A DNA stretch of 64,000 nucleotides, from NCBI GenBank assembly GCA_022777285.1, contig JALFGN010000065.1:88423-152422 (forward strand), written 5' to 3'. Shown one piece after another: positions 1 to 10,471 of this stretch (position 1 is its first letter; every line of letters begins with the position of its first letter). Made by a program: the position numbers and the translations under genes. The notes beneath the pieces are model-generated. The model worked only from the letters and a program-made list of their open reading frames with translations. It was not told where the DNA came from and did not search any database. The DNA is from Blautia sp. (GTDB lineage: Bacteria; Bacillota; Clostridia; Lachnospirales; Lachnospiraceae).

Positions 1-615
1 TAACAAAGAGGGAGAAGAATCTGCCTTTTCCAGAACTGCTTTTTGTATGGAAGCTTCCAGCGCATCCTCAGGTGTCTTTTTTTTCGGATAAACGGTAACA
101 TCCTTTTCCCAGAGAAGACTTTCTTCTCCTAAATACAGTTCACAGCGAAGCGTCACTGAAGAACCGTCTGCCTCCACGTAGTCACCAATCGTACCTTCCC
201 AGCTTAGCAAATCAGGGGAAGAAGTTGTCCAGAACAGGCGTACAGGAGAATCTGCCAATGTTTCAGGGAGGGAAAGGGGGTAGCGGATCTGATCAAGAGA
301 TTTGTTTTTTCCACAGATTACCGATTCCAGACAGGAAGAGGTATCTGTGAGAAGCTCCCGGGCTTTTTCCTGGGTGTAAGTTTTTTCAGGAACCCGGATA
401 CGGACTTCCTGAGTAGTTCCATCTTCGGTACGTGCAGTCAGTGTCTCTTCATAATCACCGGCGCCGTATTCCAGACGTTCCAGAGTCTGTGTAGGAGTTC
501 TGGTATGGTATTGCCACAAGGTGATTCCAAATCCAGCTATATTTCCGGTGAAAATCAGACTAAGACTTATGAGAAAAAGCTTCTTTTCTTCAGATATTTT
601 TGATTTAAACTTCAA
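1..615 (-). CDS. Hypothetical membrane-anchored protein, C-terminus cut by window edge; TTG start with GGAGG upstream
   Basis: Reverse-strand reading from TTG at 615 gives MKFKSKISEEKKLFLISLSLIFTGNIAGFGITLWQYH..., open to position 1; directly downstream of the GspF-like gene, so probably same operon. Confidence 0.7.
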   Translation of the reverse strand, partial: MKFKSKISEEKKLFLISLSLIFTGNIAGFGITLWQYHTRTPTQTLERLEYGAGDYEETLTARTEDGTTQEVRIRVPEKTYTQEKARELLTDTSSCLESVICGKNKSLDQIRYPLSLPETLADSPVRLFWTTSSPDLLSWEGTIGDYVEADGSSVTLRCELYLGEESLLWEKDVTVYPKKKTPEDALEASIQKAVLEKADSSPSLL

Positions 616-1348
616 TTCCTGCCATCCTCCTGCCCCAGAAAAAAGCTCCGGCATATACAATGAGACAAAGGGTCATCAGAACAATACCGGCTGTATTGTG
701 ATAGAGAACATCCAGAAATCCGGGAGAAGTGATGCGCATATACAGAATGATACCAGCAGGCATCAGACTCATAAAATTGTGTTCCATTTTTCTTGCAGCC
801 AGCATAGCGTCAATTTCTTTTTTGGCATCAATTTTGTCTTCTATAATACGAACGCTTTGCTGCAGGGTTTCTCTCATGTTCCCGCCCATGCGTTTCGATT
901 GTACCAGAATCTGAGAAAAATTTCGGATATCCTCTACCTGACTTTTACATCCCAGGTCATAAAAAAGTTTTTCGACAGGTACACTCAGGCGCATTTGCGC
1001 AGCCATGTAGGTCAGTTCGCGTGTCATTTCGCCATCCGGACCATAAATGCGATCTAAATCTTTTCTTGCTTCCAATACAGCATTTTCAAGCGAATATCCG
1101 GCACAAACGGCTGTATTTATGGCATTGAGTGCGTCGCGAAATTGATGATGCAGGCGCTGTCTTTTTCGGACAAGCAGCTGGTGTCTGCGCATGGAAAGAT
1201 ACCAGAAGGGAAGAGGGAGAAGAAAAAAGAAAGTAATCAGACTACGATAACAGAGTTCGTTGATTACAACACAAAGGAGAATACTTTCTGCAAGGTAGCG
1301 GATCCATTCGAATGGTGTAAATGTATAGTTACTGTAAGAATTGTTCAT
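605..1348 (-). CDS. Type II secretion F / TadB-like membrane protein
   Basis: T2SF-like sequence (FRDALNAINTAVCAGYSLENAVLEA...SKRMGGNMRETLQQ) with C-terminal TM segments; overlaps CpaF-like gene by 4 nt. Confidence 0.85.
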   Translation of the reverse strand: MNNSYSNYTFTPFEWIRYLAESILLCVVINELCYRSLITFFFLLPLPFWYLSMRRHQLLVRKRQRLHHQFRDALNAINTAVCAGYSLENAVLEARKDLDRIYGPDGEMTRELTYMAAQMRLSVPVEKLFYDLGCKSQVEDIRNFSQILVQSKRMGGNMRETLQQSVRIIEDKIDAKKEIDAMLAARKMEHNFMSLMPAGIILYMRITSPGFLDVLYHNTAGIVLMTLCLIVYAGAFFWGRRMAGIEV

Positions 1349-2544
1349 AATTGAATACCAGCCCTTTCCAGTTTTTCTTTATGTTTCAGCAGGTTCTGTT
1401 GTTGAAGCCCTTTTCCTTCCTGATAAGTAAATAAAGGGTGCAGCAGAACCTCATCATTTTTGATTCCGTCCAGTTCAACAATTTCCATAACTTTGCGACT
1501 CTTGTCGCGCTGACGCCCAAGATATATGAAAAGGTCGAAACCGGCAGCAATCTGTCTGCGTATGGCACTCAGGGGCATATTCAGTTTCATGAGAACCAGT
1601 GTTTCCAGACGACTGATCATATCCGAACAACTGTTGGCATGAATCGTAGACATGCTTCCTTCCGAGCCGACATTCACTGCCTGAAGTAATTCATGGGCAT
1701 CGCTTCGGACTTCTCCTACAATAATACGATCCGGACGCATGCGAAGAGCAGTTTTCAGCAGATCGGTAACAGTGATCTCCTGTGAATGTTCAATATTAGC
1801 CATTCGGCATTCCATGCGGATCAGATTGGGAACTCCCTGAATCTGCAGTTCCGCATTATCTTCAATGGTGATAATTCGTTCATCTTTTGGAATATAAGCA
1901 GACAGAGCATTGAGGAAAGTAGTTTTTCCTGCACCGGTTCCGCCTCCGATCAGAATGGTATATTTGGCTTTTACAAGAGAAATGAGCATATGTAAAGCCT
2001 CTTTTGTCAAGCTTTGTTTTTCCAGAAGTGTATCCATGGTAATGGGATCTTTGGGGAATTGGCGGATGGTAAGTACCGGACCATCCAGCGCAACTGGAGG
2101 GATGACCACATTAACCCGGGAGCCATTTTCCAGACGTGCATCTACAATCGGATGGAGTGTGTTGATGACACGGTTGCAGCGAGATACGATCTGCTGAATC
2201 ACATCATCCAGTTTCTCTTTAGAAGTGAAGGTTTTATCCCATGGAAGAATACGACCATTTCGTTCAATAAATATATGATTCCAACCATTTACCATGATTT
2301 CTGTGATATCTGTATCTTCCAGAAGTTCCTGAAGTACATCCAGTTTTCTCACAGAACGAAAGAGTTCTTTTTGCAGCTGCATTTTCTGATTCAGACTGAG
2401 TCCGTAATTTCGCCCTTCTGTCAAAAGTAATTCGTCAATCAGATCCAGAACTTCTTCGTCGCTGGATTCCCATATCGTGTCCAGCTGTTCCATAAGTTTT
2501 TCTTTAAGGATTGAAAATATTTCCATAGGCATGTTCCTTTCCAA
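1345..2544 (-). CDS. TadA/CpaF-type secretion ATPase
   Basis: Walker A GGGTGAGKTTFLNALS, IRMRPDRIIVGEVR, GSEGSMSTIHANS. Confidence 0.93.
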   Translation of the reverse strand: MERNMPMEIFSILKEKLMEQLDTIWESSDEEVLDLIDELLLTEGRNYGLSLNQKMQLQKELFRSVRKLDVLQELLEDTDITEIMVNGWNHIFIERNGRILPWDKTFTSKEKLDDVIQQIVSRCNRVINTLHPIVDARLENGSRVNVVIPPVALDGPVLTIRQFPKDPITMDTLLEKQSLTKEALHMLISLVKAKYTILIGGGTGAGKTTFLNALSAYIPKDERIITIEDNAELQIQGVPNLIRMECRMANIEHSQEITVTDLLKTALRMRPDRIIVGEVRSDAHELLQAVNVGSEGSMSTIHANSCSDMISRLETLVLMKLNMPLSAIRRQIAAGFDLFIYLGRQRDKSRKVMEIVELDGIKNDEVLLHPLFTYQEGKGLQQQNLLKHKEKLERAGIQL

Positions 2545-3535
2545 TCAGTTCTTTTCTCACTGCTTCTCCAAAAGAGCCTTTTGTGAGTCCATAGGGCCAG
2601 TTTCCGGGTTCTGTGAAAGAGGAAGGGGATGGAAGCAGAAGCTTTCTGGTTTTTTCGAGAATTTCCTGTTCTCCCGATTGTTTCATACAAGTTTCGTATT
2701 GCTGGATTTTTTCCGCAGATGGTCTGTCTTTCAGGATGGGCATATAGATTTGTCTGCATTTCCGCAGCAGAAGAATAGAAGAGGAAATGTTTTCTCCAAA
2801 ATCAATGATTACTGTATGATAATTGCTTTCTCCTGCAATGTGCTGCAGAAGTCCGTCGTACTCTTCCTCTGTAACAGACCAGATATCTTCGGGTACGAAA
2901 ACCGGCGGGATGTAATGAAGCGTTCCTGTCTGATGGATAAGAGAGGCGAGCAGAGCAGTTGTATTTTCTTTTTTCTGTCGGAGATGATAAAAGAAATCTC
3001 CCAGATTTCTGGGGTATTTTATTGCAAAGAGAGATTCGAATCCAGAGCAGGATTCCAGATTGAGATATAAAACCGGATATCTTTCCGATAGAATCTGACT
3101 GGCTGCAAGGGCGAAAGATGTTTTTCCGCATCGGTTTACAGGAGAATAGACGCCAAGAAGCTCAAGATTTTGTCGGGCATTTGTTTCCGGAATACAGGAA
3201 GGAAAATGAGTTCCCATAAGAGTCAGCAGTTCCTGAAGAATTTCTGTGCAGGATTGATATTTTGAAATATTTGGATAATCACAGAGGGAAGAGGGACCTT
3301 CCTCCAGAAGTACGATCATTTTACCCTGAAAGGCATCACGAATGCAGGTTTCCAGGCTGTTTTCAGCTGCAAGTACCAGGGCGACTTCATGAATTTTTCC
3401 ATATTCGCAGAGCTTTTGTGGATTTGTAAATGCCATAAATTCCAGAGAGAGTCTGCACTTTTGTTTTAACCAGGAAGTCAGGCGGCAGGCAAAATCTTCT
3501 TCTTTATCGTATACAGCAAGGATTTTCTTTTTCAT
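2504..3535 (-). CDS. CpaE/TadZ-like protein (degenerate MinD-like ATPase)
   Basis: MKKKILAVYDKEEDF... start at 3535; GVYSPVNRCGKTSFALAASQIL degenerate P-loop; position between prepilin peptidase and CpaF-like. Confidence 0.75.
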   Translation of the reverse strand: MKKKILAVYDKEEDFACRLTSWLKQKCRLSLEFMAFTNPQKLCEYGKIHEVALVLAAENSLETCIRDAFQGKMIVLLEEGPSSLCDYPNISKYQSCTEILQELLTLMGTHFPSCIPETNARQNLELLGVYSPVNRCGKTSFALAASQILSERYPVLYLNLESCSGFESLFAIKYPRNLGDFFYHLRQKKENTTALLASLIHQTGTLHYIPPVFVPEDIWSVTEEEYDGLLQHIAGESNYHTVIIDFGENISSSILLLRKCRQIYMPILKDRPSAEKIQQYETCMKQSGEQEILEKTRKLLLPSPSSFTEPGNWPYGLTKGSFGEAVRKELIGKEHAYGNIFNP

Positions 3536-4053
3536 TAATAAAATCCTCCCGCATAGAGCATAATACCAAGAAAAACAGGAACAGTAAAATGAAAATGTTC
3601 GGCTCTGGAACCGGGTTTCATGTAAGGAATAAAACGGCGATTCCGGCTGCAGGCCCGGATATAACGTAAAAAATAAGAAAGACGTTCGGAAAGATTGCCG
3701 CAGGCCATAAGAAATGCAAAAGAAAGAAGTGCACCAAGAAGAAAACTGCAGATCATACTGCGCAGAATCGTTCCGGTGCCAAGAAGGCCGCCAAGAACAG
3801 AGAGTAATTTGATATCTCCTGCACCCATCATACGAAATAAAAACAGAGGAAACAGAAGAAGCAGAGGGAGAAGCATGCCTTTCAGAAAAAGAGGCAGTCC
3901 ATCGAGACCTCTTGCGTGAAGCTGATAGCCGGCGCCTATTCCGAGACCCAGCCAGATCCATTCATTTGGGACTTTTTCTGTAAACAGATCTGTGCAGACA
4001 GCACCTGCGGACAGAAAAAGTGCCAGTTGTGTCTGTAAACACATAAAAAACAC
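3535..4053 (-). CDS. A24-family prepilin peptidase (TadV/CpaA-like)
   Basis: Hydrophobic 172 aa protein with FRMMGAGDIKLLSVLGG (GxGDxKL motif). Confidence 0.85.
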   Translation of the reverse strand: MFFMCLQTQLALFLSAGAVCTDLFTEKVPNEWIWLGLGIGAGYQLHARGLDGLPLFLKGMLLPLLLLFPLFLFRMMGAGDIKLLSVLGGLLGTGTILRSMICSFLLGALLSFAFLMACGNLSERLSYFLRYIRACSRNRRFIPYMKPGSRAEHFHFTVPVFLGIMLYAGGFY

Positions 4054-4287
4054 CTCGCTAAAATGAAAATAAAAAATAGAAAATGGGGAACAATGACCGA
4101 TCGGTCTGACTTGATGAATTTGATTATATACGGTCTTTTAAGGGATGTCCAGAGAAAAACAGACAAAAATTTCTTTTTAGCAACCATTCACAAAATTACT
4201 ATTTGCAATACGGACAGTTTTCAGTTAAAATAAATATTATACAATTAGGTGGGCAGAAAATTTGTCCATTGCTGAAGGAGAATAGCC

Positions 4288-4902
4288 ATGGGTGTAATTG
4301 TATTTTTAGGTGACAGTATAACAGATGCGGGAAGAACCACTTCATGTCCGCCTCTTGGGGCAGGATATGTAAGAGAATTTGCTTCTGCATTAGGTGAAAG
4401 AGAGAATACCTGGAATATCTTTAATGAGGGAGTAGACGGTTACATTACTGAACGGGTAGCCAAAGACCTGCGCAGTGACTGTATTGCGTTGCATCCGGAT
4501 TACGTAAGTATTCTGGTAGGAATTAATGATGTAGGGCTGATTGTGGAGGCGGATGTGTCAGAACAGGAAAAACTGTATATGCTGGAAGACAGTATCCGTG
4601 CATACCATGAGATGTTATTTGACTTATCAAGAGAGACCGAGGCCGAGATCATTACTCTGGAGCCTTTTATCTTTCCAAAGGAAGGAAAGTATGAAGATTG
4701 GTTGCCCTGGCAGAAAAAGATGTCCAAGAATATAAGGAAACTGGCACGTAATTATCATGCAAAGTTTATTCCTGTTCAGGAACCATTGGAGCGGGAAATA
4801 GAAAAACGCGGACATGATGCCATTACTACCGACTGCATTCATTTAACTGAAACCGGTCATAAAATTCTGGCTGAAATTGTCAGAGAAGGATTTAAACTTT
4901 AA
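4288..4902 (+). CDS. SGNH/GDSL-type hydrolase
   Basis: IVFLGDSITDAGRTT (block I), GINDVG (block III), DCIHLTETGH (block V). Confidence 0.9.
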   Translation: MGVIVFLGDSITDAGRTTSCPPLGAGYVREFASALGERENTWNIFNEGVDGYITERVAKDLRSDCIALHPDYVSILVGINDVGLIVEADVSEQEKLYMLEDSIRAYHEMLFDLSRETEAEIITLEPFIFPKEGKYEDWLPWQKKMSKNIRKLARNYHAKFIPVQEPLEREIEKRGHDAITTDCIHLTETGHKILAEIVREGFKL

Positions 4903-4946
4903 AAAAACGCTGTACGGAGAAACATGTTCATCCGCACAGCGTTTTT
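4903..4946. terminator. Bidirectional intrinsic terminator between convergent genes
   Basis: AAAAACGCTGT ... ACAGCGTTTTT inverted repeat with flanking A/T runs. Confidence 0.85.
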
Positions 4947-4959
4947 GTGTAAGAGGATT

Positions 4960-7329
4960 TTAAGGCTTGGGAAAGACGATCTGAACCGTAAATAAGTCAG
5001 CATCTGTTAAGACTTCCAGTGTACCGCCCTGCAGTTCTGTGAAACTTTTGGCAATTGCCAGTCCAAGACCGCTTCCTTCTGTATTTCTGGAGACATCTCC
5101 ACGTACAAAACGTTCTGTAATTTCAGAAGGATTAAAATTCAGTTCAGAAGCAGAAATATTTTTCATAGTTATAGATACGCAGGCTTCTGCGTCTTTCACA
5201 TCAATATAAGCTCTGGTTCCAGGCATGGCATATTTTGTAATATTCACCAGAAGATTCTCGAAAATCCGATAAGTTTTCTGACCATCCAGCGAGAGTATGA
5301 TTTTTTCTTCCGGAAGATGCCAGCGGAAATACACATCGGAAGAATCTATGTTTTCAGAAAGTTCCAGTTTTACCTGCTGTATGAGATTTATGAGATCTAC
5401 ATCTGCGAGATTCAGGGTAATGGTCCGACTGGTAGCTTTACTGATCTCAAATAAATCTTCGATGAGAAGCTTCAGACGGGCAGATTTCTGATCCAGAATA
5501 TCAATATAATGTGCACGTTCCTCTTCCGTAATCGATTCCTGTTTCAGAAGATCCACGTAGGTAATGATTGCTGTAAGAGGCGTTTTTAAATCATGGGATA
5601 CATTGGTGATTAATTCGGTTTTCATTTTCTGGCTTTTTACTTCTTCGTCTACAGCCTTTCGGAATCCGCTCTGGATTTTAATAATTTCTTCCCGGAATGG
5701 TTCAAAGATTCCCAGGTCTTCCGGAATGGTTCCATTGAGATTTCCTTCTGCCAGTTGATTGGTGGCATCTAACAGGTGACTGTATTGATCTTTTAAGTCA
5801 TTGCTGTATTTTCGAAGCAGAAGAAACAAAGCAATCGAGTATACGACCAGCGCTGCAATTCCCCAGAACCACATAAGACTGATAAAACCAAGAATAATGA
5901 AGTTGATCAGAACAATTTTGATCAGAGATTTGGTAGTATCGTCTTTCAGGTTCAGGTGAAGAAGGCTACTGTAAGTTCTTCGGAAAAGTTTTTTTGTCCA
6001 AGGCCAGATCCGATAGATAAGTACACGTTCCTTAATATAGTTTTTTGACCCCATAGTGAACAGGAAACGCATGCATCCGGCTGCCCAGTAGACAGAAGCA
6101 AACATTGCTGTCCATCCTGCGAATCCCCACAGATACTGAAGGGCAGAAGCAAGACTGTCATTCATTCCGATACTGGTCATCACATTAAAAATGGACTGAT
6201 TACTGAGAAAGTGACTGTCCAGTGATACGATTATGCCAAAGACCAAAAAGAACAATGGAATTGCTGCAGCCAGTTCAAACGGTGCATGAAAGATTTTCTC
6301 ATTGCCTGTTTCAAGCGGACGGATAAAAGGAAGCAGAAGTGCAGCTCCTGCTACCAGAGCCATGAGAGTAAGAAAAACAATAAAAAGATCTTCTGTCTGT
6401 GAATGTACGCCTGCAATAGAAAGAAGTTCCATGTCATCTGCAGTCATACTGTCAAAATCGGATCTATTCATAAGATAAACGTAAGTACGTCCCTGAGGCT
6501 TCTGAAAAGGAGCAGTCATTCCGTAACTAATGTTAAAATCAGAGCAGGGTGTCTGTCTTGCGGCTTCATTCAGTACTTGTGAGCCATTGGTAGATTTTCC
6601 GGAAAAAAATTCCGAGGAAGAGATACTTCCGTTCTGATCGTAAGTGATGACTGCGCCGAAAGCATAATCGGATCCAAGCTGATCCTGTTTCATTCCATCC
6701 AGGATGGTATAAATATTGTCTGAGGTATTACTGTCCAGAATTTTTCCGGAAGCATCTCTTACCTGATATTTCACATAAGAGCGAAGAGTAGAAAAATTAT
6801 AATTCCAGTCGGAAAAAACATATAGAAAATCATTATAAGAATTCATAATCGCTTCCTGAGAAGTATATCCTTGTCCGTTGACATCATTTCGGTATTTGTT
6901 ATGCGGGTAATTGTCATAATTCAGTTCGGAGGATGACAGTTCTGAATTTCCTGTTCCCGCTGTTTCTGCAGTTACTTCTTCTGTGGCTGTCTCTGTTTTT
7001 TCCTCTGCTGTTTTTTCACTTTTTTCTTTTTCGGAATCTTTCTGGTCTGTTTCTGATGTCTTTTTGTTTACCAGTGCAGAAGGAAAGAAAACATCAAAGG
7101 GAGATAAAATCTCCGAGGTTTTTCTCTGTTGTTCTTCTGCGTAAAGTACGTAATTACTGCCAATCAGAGTAGACAGAAAAGAGGAGGAATGTAACTGAGT
7201 AATCAGATTCCGGTTCTGTCCTCTGACATAATGAGGACGAATGACCATCATTGCCAGAGAAGGCAACAGTATGATGAGTAAAATCAGTCCTACGGCAAGT
7301 TTATGATATTTTTTCGATTTTGTATCCAA
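4960..7329 (-). CDS. Multi-TM sensor histidine kinase
   Basis: HisKA ELITNVSHDLKTPLTAIITYVDLLK; GSGLGLAIAKSFTELQGG ATPase G-box; several TM segments. Confidence 0.93.
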   Translation of the reverse strand: MDTKSKKYHKLAVGLILLIILLPSLAMMVIRPHYVRGQNRNLITQLHSSSFLSTLIGSNYVLYAEEQQRKTSEILSPFDVFFPSALVNKKTSETDQKDSEKEKSEKTAEEKTETATEEVTAETAGTGNSELSSSELNYDNYPHNKYRNDVNGQGYTSQEAIMNSYNDFLYVFSDWNYNFSTLRSYVKYQVRDASGKILDSNTSDNIYTILDGMKQDQLGSDYAFGAVITYDQNGSISSSEFFSGKSTNGSQVLNEAARQTPCSDFNISYGMTAPFQKPQGRTYVYLMNRSDFDSMTADDMELLSIAGVHSQTEDLFIVFLTLMALVAGAALLLPFIRPLETGNEKIFHAPFELAAAIPLFFLVFGIIVSLDSHFLSNQSIFNVMTSIGMNDSLASALQYLWGFAGWTAMFASVYWAAGCMRFLFTMGSKNYIKERVLIYRIWPWTKKLFRRTYSSLLHLNLKDDTTKSLIKIVLINFIILGFISLMWFWGIAALVVYSIALFLLLRKYSNDLKDQYSHLLDATNQLAEGNLNGTIPEDLGIFEPFREEIIKIQSGFRKAVDEEVKSQKMKTELITNVSHDLKTPLTAIITYVDLLKQESITEEERAHYIDILDQKSARLKLLIEDLFEISKATSRTITLNLADVDLINLIQQVKLELSENIDSSDVYFRWHLPEEKIILSLDGQKTYRIFENLLVNITKYAMPGTRAYIDVKDAEACVSITMKNISASELNFNPSEITERFVRGDVSRNTEGSGLGLAIAKSFTELQGGTLEVLTDADLFTVQIVFPKP

Positions 7330-8014
7330 CTCCCCACACCACCTTTAAATATTTTGGTACCTTAGGGTTGATCTCTATTTTTTCGCGGATATTACGTACA
7401 TGGACCATAACGGTTTCTGTATTGACAGCCCGTTCATTCCATACACGTTCATAAATTTCATCCGCAGAGAAAACCCGTCCGGGATTTTTGATCAGCAATA
7501 GAAGAATGCGGAATTCCATGGGAGTCATTTTTACAAGAGCACCATCCACCCGAACCTCAAAGGTCGTTTCATTTACTTCAAGTCCTCCGATCGTATAAAC
7601 AGAATCGGCATTTTCTGCTTCCTGTTTCTGCAGTTTTTCCATGAAACGTTTGTAACGGCGAAGCTGCGAGTTGACTCTTGCCATAAGTTCCATAGGGGTA
7701 AATGGTTTTGTGACATAATCATCTGCACCAATGTTCAATCCCATAACCTTATCTACTTCTTCAGACTTGGCGGAAAGCATGATGACCGGAAAGTCATATT
7801 TTTCCCGAAGCTTCATAGTCATCGTGATGCCATCCATACAGGGCATCATAATGTCTACGATGGCCAGATGAATCTCCTCTTTTTCCAGAATATCCAGACC
7901 TTCCAGTCCGTTTTCGGCCTGGAATACCTGATAACCCTGGCTGCGCAGATAGATTCCTACGGCTTCCCGAATATCTTTGTCATCTTCCACAATTAATATA
8001 TGGTTTACTTCCAT
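7301..8014 (-). CDS. OmpR/PhoB-family response regulator
   Basis: ILIVEDDKDIREAV...LAIVDIMMPCMDG receiver; C-terminal winged helix VNTETVMVHVRNIREKIE. Confidence 0.95.
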   Translation of the reverse strand: MEVNHILIVEDDKDIREAVGIYLRSQGYQVFQAENGLEGLDILEKEEIHLAIVDIMMPCMDGITMTMKLREKYDFPVIMLSAKSEEVDKVMGLNIGADDYVTKPFTPMELMARVNSQLRRYKRFMEKLQKQEAENADSVYTIGGLEVNETTFEVRVDGALVKMTPMEFRILLLLIKNPGRVFSADEIYERVWNERAVNTETVMVHVRNIREKIEINPKVPKYLKVVWGVGYKIEKIS

Positions 8015-8097
8015 GGTAAATCTCCCCTCTTTTGCTGTTCTGGTATCAGTATAGGATACAAAATGAAAAAGTCACAGGATAGAAATCGAAAGAAAAT

Positions 8098-9204
8098 CTA
8101 AAGTTTTTCAAAAAAAGTTTTTATCCGGTCTATGCGGCTGGTCATGGATGCCAGCATAGAATCAAGAATCGTAAGGGCTGCCATGGATTCTACCACTACA
8201 ACTGCGCGTGGAACAATAATGGGATCATGACGTCCTTTGATAGAAATATCCAGTTCTTCTCCGGATCTGGTAACACTTTCCTGAATGGATGCAATGGATG
8301 GAGTCGGTTTGAATGCAGCGCGGATGATAATCGGGGTTCCATCACTGAGTCCACCGGTGATTCCACCAGAATGATTGGTTTTTTTCCATACATTTCCCTC
8401 GTTATCCATACGGTAGGCATCGTTGTTATGTAAACCATCAGAAGAAGCGACACGAATACCGTCACCGATTTCAAAAGATTTGACTGCACCGATGGAAAGG
8501 ATGGCTTTTCCAAGATTTGCATTGAGTTTTTCAAAAACCGGTTCTCCTATACCGGCAGGAACGCCGGTGATTTTGCATTCGATCATTCCGCCGGCAGAAT
8601 TTTTTTCACTCATACATTTTTCCAAATATGCAGAAGCTTCTTTTGCAGCGGCAGCATCCGGCATGAAAAGTGCATTGTTTTGGATTTCTTCAAAATCAAA
8701 GAGATCCCGGTTAATGGAAACAGGGCCTATAGACAGTGTGTAAGCACAGACTTCTACACCCAGTTCTCTCAGAATCTTAGCAGCGACTGCACCGGCGGCT
8801 ACACGTCCGATGGTTTCCCGGCCGGAAGAACGTCCACCGCCTCTGTAGTCACGAAAACCATATTTTACATCATAATTCCGGTCTGCATGTCCGGGACGGT
8901 AATAGTTTGCAATTTCGCTGTAGTCATGAGAGCGCTGGTCTGTGTTTGCCACTATGAGAGAGATGGGGGTTCCGGTTGTTTTACCTTCAAAAACACCGGA
9001 AAGAATCTCCACACGATCTGATTCTTTTCTTTGGGTGGTGTATCGGGACTGGCCAGGTTTTCTTCGATCCAGATAAGCCTGAATATCCTCTTCACATAGT
9101 GGAAGTCCCGCGGGGCAGCCATCGATGACTACGCCGATTCCTGCACCGTGAGATTCTCCCCAGGTGGTGATTTTAAATATATTTCCAAAAGTTGAACCAA
9201 ACAT
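8098..9204 (-). CDS. aroC: Chorismate synthase
   Basis: MFGSTFGNIFKITTWGESHGAGIGVVIDGCPAGL and RPGHADRNYDVKYGFRDYRGGGRSSGRET. Confidence 0.97.
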   Translation of the reverse strand: MFGSTFGNIFKITTWGESHGAGIGVVIDGCPAGLPLCEEDIQAYLDRRKPGQSRYTTQRKESDRVEILSGVFEGKTTGTPISLIVANTDQRSHDYSEIANYYRPGHADRNYDVKYGFRDYRGGGRSSGRETIGRVAAGAVAAKILRELGVEVCAYTLSIGPVSINRDLFDFEEIQNNALFMPDAAAAKEASAYLEKCMSEKNSAGGMIECKITGVPAGIGEPVFEKLNANLGKAILSIGAVKSFEIGDGIRVASSDGLHNNDAYRMDNEGNVWKKTNHSGGITGGLSDGTPIIIRAAFKPTPSIASIQESVTRSGEELDISIKGRHDPIIVPRAVVVVESMAALTILDSMLASMTSRIDRIKTFFEKL

Positions 9205-9343
9205 AAGTAATACCTTCCTGTTCTTGATTTTTTTGTTTTTTAATATAACATGTTTCAGAGGAAAAATCCATTGAATCTTCAAAAGGGATAAGATACAATA
9301 ACAGCAGCAATCAGAATAAAAAAGGCAGGAAAATCCTGCCAGA

Positions 9344-9634
9344 ATGGAGTTTCATATGGAAAAAACGTGGGTGGTTTATCTGCTTTGTATCAATGTTCTG
9401 GCTTTCGGTCTGTTTGGAGCAGACAAATGGAAAGCCAGACATAAAAAATATCGTATCCGCGAACGTACACTGCTTTTGGCAGCAGTGATAGGAGGTTCTG
9501 TGGGAGCCTTGTGCGGCATGTATTTTTTTCGGCATAAGACGCTCCACAGAAAATTCCGTATAGGCCTGCCTGCTATTCTTTTTCTTCAGGCAGTTATTAC
9601 AGGATTTCTAGTTGTCGGATTCCCAGCGTCCTGA
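9344..9634 (+). CDS. DUF1294-family membrane protein
   Basis: FGLFGADKWKARHKKYRIRERTLLLAAVIGGSVGALCGMYFFRHKT. Confidence 0.85.
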   Translation: MEFHMEKTWVVYLLCINVLAFGLFGADKWKARHKKYRIRERTLLLAAVIGGSVGALCGMYFFRHKTLHRKFRIGLPAILFLQAVITGFLVVGFPAS

Positions 9635-10471
9635 GGCACCGCATGGAAGGACCAGACCGCTTTGCGTAACCGGAAGACCGATTTCCTGGGAATCCACTTT
9701 TCCTTTGTATTTTTTCAATTCTGTAGCCAGCATATAAGTGAGTACTGCAGGTGCCAGACCGGTTGTGTAGGAATTTACCAGGAAGAACAGAGGGTCTTCG
9801 CTGAGTATATTGGTACACAGTTTGATCAGAGGATGAATGGCTTCTTCGATTTTCCAGATTTCTCCCTTGGGTCCTCTTCCGTAAGAAGGAGGATCCATGA
9901 TGATCGCATCGTAATGATTTCCTCTTCGTATTTCCCGTTCTACAAATTTTACACAGTCATCTACCAGCCAGCGAATCGGCGCATCTCCCAATCCGGAAGA
10001 GACAGCATTTTCTTTGGCCCAGGTAACCATACCTTTGGAGGCATCCACATGTGTGACCTGAGCACCGGCAGCAGCTGCTGCAAGTGTAGCACCGCCTGTA
10101 TAGGCAAAAAGATTCAGGACTTTTACAGGTCTTCCGGCATTTCTGATTTTTTCTGAGAACCAGTCCCAGTTTACTGCCTGTTCTGGAAAGAGACCGGTAT
10201 GTTTGAAACTGAATGGCTTCAGGTTGAAGGTGAGACTTTTGTATTGTATGGTCCACTGTTCCGGGAGATCAAAGAATTCCCATTCACCGCCGCCTTTTTT
10301 GCTTCTATGATAATGGGCATTCATTTTTTTCCATCCTCTATGGCTCTTCGGTGTGTCCCAGATAACTTGAGGGTCTGGTCTTACCAGCAGGTAGTTTCCC
10401 CATCGTTCCAGTTTTTCCCCTTTTGAAGTATCTATAATTTCATAATCTTTCCATTGATCTGCAATCCACAT
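9608..10471 (-). CDS. Class I SAM-dependent methyltransferase (RlmI-like / Methyltrans_SAM)
   Basis: VLNLFAYTGGATLAAAAAGAQVTHVDASKGMVTWAKEN...AIIMDPPSYGRGPKGE; start at MWIADQWKDYE. Confidence 0.88.
   Translation of the reverse strand: MWIADQWKDYEIIDTSKGEKLERWGNYLLVRPDPQVIWDTPKSHRGWKKMNAHYHRSKKGGGEWEFFDLPEQWTIQYKSLTFNLKPFSFKHTGLFPEQAVNWDWFSEKIRNAGRPVKVLNLFAYTGGATLAAAAAGAQVTHVDASKGMVTWAKENAVSSGLGDAPIRWLVDDCVKFVEREIRRGNHYDAIIMDPPSYGRGPKGEIWKIEEAIHPLIKLCTNILSEDPLFFLVNSYTTGLAPAVLTYMLATELKKYKGKVDSQEIGLPVTQSGLVLPCGASGRWESDN

Noticed and set aside
2504-3961. 485-aa ORF on minus strand in the ORF track
   Set aside because: The first about 140 residues overlap the prepilin peptidase gene out of frame; the real CpaE-like start is MKKKILAVYD at 3535.
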